7,623 nt of DNA from Immundisolibacteraceae bacterium (GTDB lineage: Bacteria > Pseudomonadota > Gammaproteobacteria > Immundisolibacterales > Immundisolibacteraceae), in NCBI GenBank assembly GCA_016763355.1, contig JAESTY010000174.1:1-7623 (forward strand), written 5' to 3'. Shown in pieces: positions 1 through 5,657 of this stretch. Both the position numbers and the translations under genes were made by a program. The first letter of the stretch is position 1, and the number at the start of each line of letters is the position of its first letter. A model generated the notes under the pieces. That model made no database searches. It had not been told where the DNA came from and worked only from the letters and a program-made list of their open reading frames with translations.

Positions 1-1288
1 CATTAATGCTCACCGCGACGCAGTGATTACCAATATCTGAATGCACGGCGTAGGCAAAATCAATGGCGGTGGCGCCGGCGGGCAGTTCCATAATTTCGCC
101 CTGAGGAGTGAACACATAGACCTCATCCGGAAAAAGATCTATTTTGACGTGCTCGATGAAATCTTCTGCGTCGCCAGTCTGTTGCTGCAGGTCGAGCAGG
201 CCTGACAACCATTCACGGGCACGCTGGTGCGCCCGATTGCTGCGGCTGTCATGTTCAGTTTTATAAAGCCAGTGAGAGGCGATGCCGTCATTGGCGACCA
301 GGTCCATCTCTTCGGTTCGAATCTGCACTTCAACCGGAACGCCATAAGGACTGATCAGACTGGTATGAAGGGATTGATAGCCGTTTGATTTGGGGATCGC
401 GATGTAATCTTTAAATTTCTGCTGGATTGGCTTAAAAGTGTTGTGCACCACGCCCAGGGTGCGATAGCAGGTATCGACCTGATCAACGATCAGGCGCATC
501 GCAAACAGGTCAAACACCTCATCAAAACCAACCCGATTCTGCTTCATTTTTAAATAAAGACTATAGAGATGTTTTTCGCGGCCCTGAATACGGTAATTGA
601 TGTTTTCGTGGTCAAGCCTTTCAATCACTGTCTGCTCTATCTTGTGCATCAGATCAGAGCGGTTACCACGGGTTTTACGGACTGCTTCATTAAGCACTCG
701 GTAGCGCATTGGATAAAGCGCAGCAAACCCCAGATCTTCAAGCTCGAGACGAAACTTATGCATACCAAGCCGGTTGGCGATCGGTGCATAAATTCCCAGG
801 GTTTCTCGAGAAATCTGGCGCCGCTTTTTAGCCGGCATATGCTCAATGGTGCGCATGTTATGCAATCGGTCGGCGAGTTTAATCAGAATAACCCGCAGGT
901 CATCGGTCATTGCCAACAACATTTTTCGAAAGTAAGCGGCCTGAGCCTGAGCTTTGGTGGCGAAATCGACCTGGGTGATTTTGGTTACCCCGTCAACCAG
1001 CGAGGCTACTTCCTCACCAAATAACTCTTCGATCTGCTCCCGACTAACGTCGGTATCTTCAACCACGTCATGGAGCAAAGCGGCCTGAATGCTAGGCCCG
1101 TCCATACGCATTTCGGTAAGTAGTTTAGCCACCGAAATAGGGTGGGTTATGTAGGGTTCGCCGGTTTTTCGAAACTGGCCCTGATGGGCCTCCGCGCTAA
1201 ACTCAGTCGCCCGAACAATTGCCAGGCATTCGGCAGGCGGTAAATAGATTTCAACTAATGGGGTGAGTGACTCCAGCGCTGAAACCAT
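1..1288 (-). CDS. spoT: Bifunctional (p)ppGpp synthetase/hydrolase SpoT, 5' part (cut by window edge)
   Basis: SpoT makes and degrades (p)ppGpp, the stringent-response alarmone, in the cytoplasm. The first 429 residues are visible; E. coli SpoT has about 702. The HD hydrolase domain (roughly residues 20-180) keeps His49, the His73-Asp74 pair in LLHDVVEDT, and Asp140 in IKLADRLHNMRT, so hydrolase activity should be intact. The synthetase domain (roughly 230-345) has GREKHLYSLY at 236-245, KFKDYIAIPKSNGYQSLHT from 291, and VEVQIRT with the likely catalytic Glu320. A TGS domain begins near 386 and is cut at the edge; its conserved His416 is present. The rest of TGS and the C-terminal regulatory and ACT regions lie outside. 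The start is an ATG 17 bp after the rpoZ stop, with a GAG-type ribosome binding site about 7 bases before it. The rpoZ linkage favours SpoT over RelA. Synthetase motif Arg of RxKD is Lys here. Confidence 0.97.
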   Translation of the reverse strand, partial: MVSALESLTPLVEIYLPPAECLAIVRATEFSAEAHQGQFRKTGEPYITHPISVAKLLTEMRMDGPSIQAALLHDVVEDTDVSREQIEELFGEEVASLVDGVTKITQVDFATKAQAQAAYFRKMLLAMTDDLRVILIKLADRLHNMRTIEHMPAKKRRQISRETLGIYAPIANRLGMHKFRLELEDLGFAALYPMRYRVLNEAVRKTRGNRSDLMHKIEQTVIERLDHENINYRIQGREKHLYSLYLKMKQNRVGFDEVFDLFAMRLIVDQVDTCYRTLGVVHNTFKPIQQKFKDYIAIPKSNGYQSLHTSLISPYGVPVEVQIRTEEMDLVANDGIASHWLYKTEHDSRSNRAHQRAREWLSGLLDLQQQTGDAEDFIEHVKIDLFPDEVYVFTPQGEIMELPAGATAIDFAYAVHSDIGNHCVAVSIN

Positions 1289-1305
1289 CGCAATCTCAGA
1301 TTGAG
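1289..1305 (-). promoter_or_regulatory. Hairpin over the spoT ribosome binding site
   Basis: The whole rpoZ-spoT spacer reads, on the coding strand, CTCAATCTGAGATTGCG. It contains a perfect 5-bp stem, CAATC paired with GATTG, around a 3-base TGA loop. The only plausible spoT Shine-Dalgarno bases (TGAGAT) fall in the loop and 3' arm. In RNA this could slow spoT initiation unless ribosomes finishing rpoZ melt it. The stem is short and could be chance. Confidence 0.35.
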
Positions 1306-1677
1306 TTATTCACCCGCAGAAGGTGCTGCACTATCTGCTTTGCTAACCGCCTTTTCAGGTTCGGCAGTTGCTGAAACAGCCGTAATCTTAGCTTCCGTGG
1401 TCGCCACTGCTTCACCACCGGCCTCTGCACCTTCAGTAGTTTCTTCGGTAGTTTCAAAAGCATCCATCGGATCAACTTCTACTTCTTTCAGAATATCCGG
1501 CGTGACCAGTCCAGCGGCAATTTCTCGCAACGCGATAACGGTTGCTTTGTCGTTTTCAACAGGCACCAGCGGCTCTTTGCCGGAAGCAATCTGGCGTGCT
1601 CGTTTACTGGCCACAAGCACCAGGTCAAAGCGGTTATCTACTTTGTCGAGGCAATCTTCAACGGTTATACGGGCCAT
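1306..1677 (-). CDS. rpoZ: RNA polymerase omega subunit with extended C-terminal tail
   Basis: Omega helps RpoC fold and assemble into RNA polymerase, and with RpoC forms ppGpp binding site 1. The 123-residue protein begins MARITVEDCLDKVDNRFDLV and continues with KRARQIASGKEP and ENDKATVIALREIAAGL, all core omega signatures. The N-terminal Met-Ala-Arg, which contributes to ppGpp site 1 in E. coli, is kept. The omega fold ends near residue 70. What follows is about 50 residues of Ala, Glu, Thr and Ser-rich low-complexity sequence, making this longer than the E. coli protein (91 residues). Start is ATG, with AAAGAG about 8-9 bases upstream. It lies 141 bp after gmk and 17 bp before spoT, the usual gammaproteobacterial order. 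Confidence 0.97.
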   Translation of the reverse strand: MARITVEDCLDKVDNRFDLVLVASKRARQIASGKEPLVPVENDKATVIALREIAAGLVTPDILKEVEVDPMDAFETTEETTEGAEAGGEAVATTEAKITAVSATAEPEKAVSKADSAAPSAGE

Positions 1678-1742
1678 GCAATGATCTCTTTGTGGAAGTT
1701 AAGTCGTAAAAAATCAGGCGCAACTTAGGTCGCGAACCGCCC

Positions 1743-1771
1743 AGTATACCTGAATTGAGACCGGGAAATTC
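1743..1771 (-). promoter_or_regulatory. Possible internal promoter for rpoZ-spoT
   Basis: In the 141-bp gmk-rpoZ gap the minus strand carries TATACT (1743-1748), five of six matches to the sigma-70 -10 box. The hexamer 17 bp upstream, GAATTT, is a poor -35 box, and there is no TG extension. It could give some transcription of rpoZ-spoT independent of gmk. The call rests on one good hexamer, so it is weak. Confidence 0.25.
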
Positions 1772-1785
1772 ACCAGTGCACTCAG

Positions 1786-1805
1786 TAAATCCCCAACCGG
1801 ATTTA
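1786..1805 (-). repeat. Short inverted repeat just after gmk
   Basis: TAAATCC (1786-1792) and GGATTTA (1799-1805) form a perfect 7-bp stem with a 6-base loop, starting 13 bases after the gmk stop codon. No run of T follows on the minus strand, so it does not look like an intrinsic terminator. It could protect the 3' end of a processed gmk message or partly attenuate readthrough into rpoZ. Confidence 0.35.
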
Positions 1806-1818
1806 ATCCAGCAACAAC

Positions 1819-2436
1819 TTACAGTCCATCCAGCTCAGGCAGCAGCCGTTTTACTTCATCAGTCAGCGCGCAACTACGTAATTGGCTTACCTTAAGGACT
1901 GATTCAAGCTCAATAAGAGCCGTCTCAAAAATTTCGTTGATAATCAGGTAATCAAAATCACCGTAATGGCTTAACTCCTGGGTGGCTTCAAGCATGCGCT
2001 GCTCAATGGTTTCCACATCATCTTGCTGACGATTTTGCAGCCGCTGCCGCAGACCCTTTATCGATGGCGGCAAGATCATTACGGTGGTCGCATCCGGGAA
2101 CAACTTGCGGGCCTGCGCCGCTCCTTGCCAGTCAATTTCCAGTAGCAGGGTTTTGCCTAACTCAAGCTGCTGCTGAACCGTCTGTCGAGCAGTACCATAG
2201 CGGTTACCAAACACCTGAGCATGTTCCAGAAACTCATTATTATCGACCATCTGTTGAAATACATCCGCATCAACAAAATGATAATTAACCCCCTGCAGCT
2301 CTCCCGGGCGTGGCGGACGAGTGGTGTAGGAAACCGGACAAACCAGCGACGGATTACTATCGGTCAACGCCTTCACCAGACTGGTTTTACCGACACCGGA
2401 AGGGCCTGAAACGACAAAAAGAGATGATAAATTCAA
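1819..2436 (-). CDS. gmk: Guanylate kinase
   Basis: Gmk phosphorylates GMP (and dGMP) to GDP with ATP in the cytoplasm, a step needed for GTP and so for ppGpp. The 205 residues match the family length (207 in E. coli). The P-loop GPSGVGKT is at residues 11-18. GMP-binding and lid signatures follow: SYTTRPPRPGE, FLEHAQVFGNRYGT, LEIDWQGA and the ILPPS strand, then the SHYGDFDYLIIN segment. The start is TTG: an in-frame TAG lies two codons upstream, and no ATG occurs before the P-loop, so the start is confined to this place. No clear Shine-Dalgarno sequence precedes it. It heads the gmk-rpoZ-spoT group and is divergent from ampD across about 170 bp. Confidence 0.97.
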   Translation of the reverse strand: MNLSSLFVVSGPSGVGKTSLVKALTDSNPSLVCPVSYTTRPPRPGELQGVNYHFVDADVFQQMVDNNEFLEHAQVFGNRYGTARQTVQQQLELGKTLLLEIDWQGAAQARKLFPDATTVMILPPSIKGLRQRLQNRQQDDVETIEQRMLEATQELSHYGDFDYLIINEIFETALIELESVLKVSQLRSCALTDEVKRLLPELDGL

Positions 2437-2458
2437 GATTAACTAAAACCAGGATAAA

Positions 2459-2475
2459 ACTGACGTGACGCCAGT
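2459..2475 (-). promoter_or_regulatory. Near-palindrome upstream of gmk, possible operator
   Basis: On the minus strand this reads ACTGGCGTCACGTCAGT. The two 8-base arms around a central C match at seven of eight pairs, the exception being G opposite T. It ends 23 bases before the gmk TTG. A dyad of this length suits a dimeric regulator, or an RNA hairpin with almost no loop, which is less likely. I do not recognise it as a known operator. Confidence 0.35.
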
Positions 2476-2492
2476 ATTATGAATAGGATTAG

Positions 2493-2508
2493 CTGGATAA
2501 CGATCCAG
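2493..2508 (-). repeat. Tetraloop hairpin in the gmk leader region
   Basis: CTGGAT and ATCCAG form a perfect 6-bp stem with a 4-base loop (CGTT on the minus strand). If gmk transcription starts upstream of it, it would be a compact hairpin in the 5' leader, about 57 bases before the start codon. No T-run follows, so it is not a terminator. Confidence 0.35.
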
Positions 2509-2609
2509 ATCACGCCTGGGTTATGCAGCGGTATAAAAACCATTTTTCAAAAACACAAATACAATATCAGATCGACTCAGTTCATCACTAGTTTAGTGCA
2601 GTGCGCGCT

Positions 2610-3224
2610 ATGAATAAACGACACCGAGAAGCTCACTTGAATAACAGCCCAGCATTATTGATCGATAGCGAAGGCTTACTCGACCAGGCCAGACTCCAGC
2701 TGAGCCCGAACAGGGATCTCAGGCCCCAATCTGCGACCATTGACCTGGCAGTGATACACGGTATTAGTCTGCCAGCGGGGAAGTTTGGAGGAGAGGCGAT
2801 ATCAGAGTTATTCCTGAATCAGCTAGATTGCTCAGCACAGAGTAATTTTGCTTCGCTTAGCGGGCTCAGGGTTTCTGCCCATCTACTGATAAATCGTCGG
2901 GGTCAGTTAACCCAATACGTGCCTTTTATCGAACGTGCCTGGCACGCCGGTCAATCAACCTGGCAAGGCCGAAAAAACTGTAACGATTTTGCCCTGGGAA
3001 TTGAACTGGAAGGTACCGATGAAGTTGCTTATACCCCGGTCCAGTATGACCGACTGGTTGAGGTGTTGGCGCTACTGATAACAACCTACCCGAACATTAC
3101 TACGCAACGCGTGACTGGCCATAGTGACATATCGCCAGATCGAAAGACTGACCCTGGCCCAGCTTTTAACTGGCCGGCACTACGCCGACGGCTTGCCACA
3201 TTCCGGGGCTCTCAAGCTACCTGA
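2610..3224 (+). CDS. ampD: 1,6-anhydro-N-acetylmuramyl-L-alanine amidase AmpD
   Basis: AmpD is the cytoplasmic zinc amidase that cuts the stem peptide from anhydroMurNAc during cell-wall recycling; its loss raises AmpR-driven beta-lactamase where ampC/ampR exist. From the ATG at 2610 the protein has 204 residues; E. coli AmpD has 183. The amidase_2 fold is clear: AVIHGISLP with zinc ligand His50, FGG, LRVSAHLLI, QYVPF..RAWHAG, NDFALGIELEGTD (likely catalytic Glu132), then GHSDISPDRKTDPGPAFNW with His171, Lys179 and zinc ligand Asp181. Start choice is uncertain: GTG at 2601 and TTG at 2637 are in frame, and only the TTG has purine-rich GAGAAG at a good distance, which would give 195 residues. 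No ampE neighbour is present. Its 3' end overlaps panD, on the opposite strand, by 13 bp. Confidence 0.95.
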   Translation: MNKRHREAHLNNSPALLIDSEGLLDQARLQLSPNRDLRPQSATIDLAVIHGISLPAGKFGGEAISELFLNQLDCSAQSNFASLSGLRVSAHLLINRRGQLTQYVPFIERAWHAGQSTWQGRKNCNDFALGIELEGTDEVAYTPVQYDRLVEVLALLITTYPNITTQRVTGHSDISPDRKTDPGPAFNWPALRRRLATFRGSQAT

Positions 3225-3592
3225 ACAGGTATATCCTGGTTGGTGTGGGAGATGTTGTTGTTATCATCAACATAAACCAGCTTGGGTTTAAAAGTCGCCA
3301 GTTCTGCCGCATCAAGACCTGCGTACGCAGCAATAATTATTTTGTCACCGACATCGGCCCGGTGAGCCGCAGCGCCATTAATCGAAATCGTTTTCGAACC
3401 ACGAGCAGCACGGATCGCATAGGTAGTAAAACGCTCGCCGCTGGTGATGTTATAGATTTGAATCTGTTCATACTCGCGAATACCAGAAGCTTCGAGCAAG
3501 TCATCATCAATTGCGCAGGAGCCTTCGTAATCTAACTCCACCTGAGTGACAGTCGCGCGGTGAATTTTGGTCTTTAACATGGTCGTAAACAT
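3212..3592 (-). CDS. panD: Aspartate 1-decarboxylase precursor PanD
   Basis: PanD decarboxylates L-aspartate to beta-alanine, the amine half of pantothenate. It is made as a proenzyme that cleaves itself between Gly24 and Ser25, turning Ser25 into the pyruvoyl cofactor; both residues stand in YEGSCAID. The 126 residues equal the E. coli length and align end to end: MLKTKIHRATVT, ERFTTYAI, ARGSKTISINGAAAH, VGDKIIIAAYA, and the C-terminus IPVQVA. The start is the ATG at 3592, with GGAG about 12 bases upstream; a second ATG four codons in has no ribosome binding site. It follows panC after 110 bp, so it is in the pantothenate group but perhaps with its own control. The last codons overlap the end of ampD on the other strand. 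Confidence 0.97.
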   Translation of the reverse strand: MFTTMLKTKIHRATVTQVELDYEGSCAIDDDLLEASGIREYEQIQIYNITSGERFTTYAIRAARGSKTISINGAAAHRADVGDKIIIAAYAGLDAAELATFKPKLVYVDDNNNISHTNQDIPVQVA

Positions 3593-3702
3593 GGGACTAA
3601 ACTACTCCGTTACTACTTTTGATTCAACTGTAGATCTGTTCAATTTCTGATCGGTTGAACGATATATCGATATTAACATTGGGCCAATTTGGTTACTTAC
3701 CG
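3593..3702 (-). promoter_or_regulatory. panC-panD gap with inverted repeats
   Basis: No gene fits in this 110-bp gap. It contains the 10-bp palindrome ATATCGATAT (3664-3673) and the dyad GTTCAA (3638-3643) / TTGAAC (3655-3660) with an 11-base spacer. A third half-site, TTCAA at 3623, keeps the same 16-base spacing. No T-run follows a stem, so a terminator is not supported, and no full sigma-70 promoter was found. The gap could carry a panD promoter or a processing site. Confidence 0.3.
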
Positions 3703-4536
3703 TCAATGCTCTATTTCCAGGTTATCAATAAGCCGAACATTACCAAGCTCTGCCGCAGCCAGAATAACTAGCTCGCGTGTCTGTTGATTCGGTAGTTGCA
3801 GATAGCGATCGCGAATGGCCACATAATCGACTTTAAAGCCTGCGTCGTTGAGCGTAGCGGTTGCCGATTGTTCTAAAGAGCTGTAATCGCTAGCCGCAGG
3901 AATCTGATCTGCGAGCGATTGTAAAGTGGCATACATCAGCGGCGCAATTTGGCGCTGGCCTGCAGTTAAGCGGCTATTACGAGAGCTCATCGCTACCATA
4001 TCGGCTTCGCGAACCGTCTCTTCAGCACCCAAAACTACCGGTAAAAAAAGCTCCTCAACCATCGCCCGGATCACCGCCAGTTGCTGATAATCTTTTTTCC
4101 CAAACAACGCAATGGTCGGCTGAAACAGATTAAAAAGCTTACAAACGATGGTCGCTACGCCGCGAAAATGGCCGGGCCGATGAGCACCCTCTAGACCGGT
4201 CGCCGCAACCGTGGCTTCAACCTGAGCCCGCAATGTCGCGTGTGGGTAAAGCTGTTCTACATCGGGGGTAAAAACCAGATCTACACCAGCCGCTGCTAAC
4301 TGTTCAAGGTCAGCATCCAAGGTTCGTGGGTAATGCTGATAATCATCAGCCTGATTAAACTGGGTAGGATTTACAAAAATTGATACCGCGGTCCGATCGG
4401 CCTGCTGGCTAGCTGACTTAACCAGTTCAAGGTGGCCACGGTGAATATTGCCCATGGTGGGCACCAGAGCCAAACTGCTGCTAGCCCGGTCAGCTAATGC
4501 AGTTTGCAATTCTAGATTGGTAAAAACCTGCTGCAT
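3703..4536 (-). CDS. panC: Pantothenate synthetase (pantoate--beta-alanine ligase)
   Basis: PanC joins pantoate and beta-alanine using ATP, through a pantoyl-adenylate intermediate, as the last step to pantothenate. The 277 residues have the class I synthetase-like nucleotidyl transferase HxGH motif in PTMGNIHRGH (26-35). Next come SIFVNPTQF (52-60), EGAHRPGHFRGVATIV, the FGKKDYQQLAVIR loop, and the KMSKS-equivalent MSSRNSRL, then the smaller C-terminal dimer domain ending LGNVRLIDN. Small departures from E. coli are FGKKD for FGEKD and DMVAMSSRN where DGLALSSRN is usual; neither removes a known catalytic residue. The ATG follows the panB TAA with no gap, and GGAAGAGAG inside the end of panB supplies the ribosome binding site, so the two are probably translationally coupled. 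Confidence 0.97.
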   Translation of the reverse strand: MQQVFTNLELQTALADRASSSLALVPTMGNIHRGHLELVKSASQQADRTAVSIFVNPTQFNQADDYQHYPRTLDADLEQLAAAGVDLVFTPDVEQLYPHATLRAQVEATVAATGLEGAHRPGHFRGVATIVCKLFNLFQPTIALFGKKDYQQLAVIRAMVEELFLPVVLGAEETVREADMVAMSSRNSRLTAGQRQIAPLMYATLQSLADQIPAASDYSSLEQSATATLNDAGFKVDYVAIRDRYLQLPNQQTRELVILAAAELGNVRLIDNLEIEH

Positions 4537-5337
4537 TTAGCTATAGCTCTCTTCCAGATTCGGAAAACTACCATCTTTGACTGCTGCTACATAAGCAGCT
4601 ACGGCCTTAGATATAGAGCCAGAATCGGCCAGAAAATCGCGGACAAACCGGGGGGCGCGGCCTTCGTTCAGACCAAGCATATCCTGCAACACCAGCACCT
4701 GACCGTCACAGGCCGAACCGGCACCAATACCGATAGTTGGAATTTCAACTAGCTTAGTGATTTCGGTCGCCAGAGGTTGTGGAATACACTCCAGCACTAC
4801 CGCACATGCACCTGCTTGCTGCAGCGCAAGCGCATCATTTTTTATCTGTTCGGCGCGCTGTTGATCACGACCCTGCACTCGGTAGCCACCCATCTGATGC
4901 ACCGATTGCGGTGTCAATCCAAGGTGGCCACACACCGGAATGCCACGTGACACCAGAAACTCTACCGTAGGGGCCATTTCAGTGCCGCCCTCTAGCTTAA
5001 CGACTTCGGCGTGCCCGGTTTTCATTAACTGGCCAGCGCTCATCAACGCCTGCTCGGGACTCTGTTGATAACTTAAAAAGGGTAGGTCGGCAATGATCAG
5101 CGCACTGGATGCACCCCGGCTGACCGCCAGGCAGTGATATGCCATCTCTTCCAGGGTTACTGGCAGGGTAGAATCATTGCCCTGAATCACCATGCCTAAA
5201 CTATCACCCACCAAAATAGTATCGACGCCGGCCCGGTCCAGGGTTTCGGCGAACAAATAGTCATAGGCGGTAAGCATGGCAATGCGCTCACCCTGCTGCT
5301 TCATCGCTTGCAGCTTTGGCACTGTCATTTTGGTCAT
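4537..5337 (-). CDS. panB: 3-methyl-2-oxobutanoate hydroxymethyltransferase (ketopantoate hydroxymethyltransferase)
   Basis: PanB transfers a one-carbon unit from 5,10-methylene-THF to alpha-ketoisovalerate, giving ketopantoate, the first committed step to pantothenate. The 266 residues (264 in E. coli) form a TIM barrel with LTAYDY, VGDSLGMVIQG (metal ligand Asp45), IADLPF (metal ligand Asp84), VVKLEGG (Lys114), GHLGLTPQSV, VLECIP (general base Glu183), IGIGAG and GQVLVLQDMLG. Key residues are all present. Start is ATG at 5337; a second ATG three codons later is possible, and upstream there is only a weak GAG. PanE, which reduces the product, is not in this window. The folate cofactor links it loosely with folK upstream, though 320 bp separate them. 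Confidence 0.97.
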   Translation of the reverse strand: MTKMTVPKLQAMKQQGERIAMLTAYDYLFAETLDRAGVDTILVGDSLGMVIQGNDSTLPVTLEEMAYHCLAVSRGASSALIIADLPFLSYQQSPEQALMSAGQLMKTGHAEVVKLEGGTEMAPTVEFLVSRGIPVCGHLGLTPQSVHQMGGYRVQGRDQQRAEQIKNDALALQQAGACAVVLECIPQPLATEITKLVEIPTIGIGAGSACDGQVLVLQDMLGLNEGRAPRFVRDFLADSGSISKAVAAYVAAVKDGSFPNLEESYS

Positions 5338-5657
5338 ACGGTGTTACTCGTGGTGGCTGTAGCGATCAGTCCTTTGACTCCGCCCCGTTGCCGACCGGGG
5401 TTATCTCCCTGTTTTTATTATTGTTATCTGCAATCGCCATCCTGAAAAGGTCGCACATTGTAAATAAGAACGGTTGCATCTGGTAGTGAATTATTGACCA
5501 GATTCTAACGGATTGGCTATTGGCCCTTTGGCAGCTTGGCTAACAGCCTGATATTAACTAGCTGCAGCACCAGATATTTTGCAAAAAATTCGTTGAATAA
5601 AGTCTACTAACCGCCCTTTTTGGTTATCTTTATCGTCAAAATTAACGGACTTCGCTA
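5338..5657 (-). promoter_or_regulatory. 320-bp folK-panB intergenic region, probable panB control region
   Basis: I find no credible gene here. It is AT-rich compared with its neighbours and full of small repeats. ATCTGGT (5478-5484) and ACCAGAT (5497-5503) make a perfect 7-bp dyad with a 12-base spacer, and ACCAGAT recurs at 5569-5575. Four TTGGC copies start at 5513, 5520, 5528 and 5536. GCAGCT and AGCTGC (5531-5565) flank a 23-base spacer. TTTTGCAAAA (5577-5586) is a perfect palindrome. A TACAAT -10-like hexamer on the minus strand, near 5456-5461, lacks a good -35. Likely role: separate promoter and leader for panBC. No intrinsic terminator for folK is evident. Confidence 0.4.
5383..5400 (-). 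repeat. GC-rich hairpin in the panB leader
   Basis: CCCCG (5383-5387) and CGGGG (5396-5400) form a 5-bp all-GC stem with an 8-base loop, about 45 bases upstream of the panB ATG. On the plus strand a T-run follows only after about 10 further bases, and on the minus strand none follows, so it is a poor terminator. It may be a leader structure. Confidence 0.35.

Larger units (their letters stand above)
2437..2609. promoter_or_regulatory. Divergent gmk/ampD control region
   Basis: This gap must hold promoters for both gmk and ampD, but none is convincing. Plus-strand hexamers TATAAA (near 2532) and TACAAT (near 2559) resemble -10 boxes without good -35 partners. For gmk, CATAAT (near 2476-2481, minus strand) is a similar isolated match. 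More notable are three dyads: a 17-bp near-palindrome at 2459-2475, a perfect 6-bp stem with a 4-base loop at 2493-2508, and CACTA-GTT-TAGTG at 2586-2598 just before ampD. Which of these act on DNA or RNA cannot be told from sequence alone. Confidence 0.4.

Noticed and set aside
569..1024. 151-codon open frame on the plus strand opposite spoT
   Set aside because: It lies wholly within the HD and synthetase coding region of spoT, whose reading frame is intact and conserved; the protein resembles nothing I know. It is a shadow of spoT codons.
1301..1684. 127-codon plus-strand open frame covering all of rpoZ
   Set aside because: Its Ala/Ser/Val-rich sequence is the antisense reading of the Ala/Glu/Thr-rich omega tail, and omega itself is unmistakable.
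5383..5418. Intrinsic terminator on the plus strand (GC stem then T-run)
   Set aside because: The T-run begins about ten bases after the stem, the stem is only 5 bp, and no plus-strand gene ends near it.
5597..5622. Terminator for folK formed by TAACC and GGTTA on the minus strand
   Set aside because: The stem is 5 bp and is not followed by a T-run; the A-run lies inside the loop.
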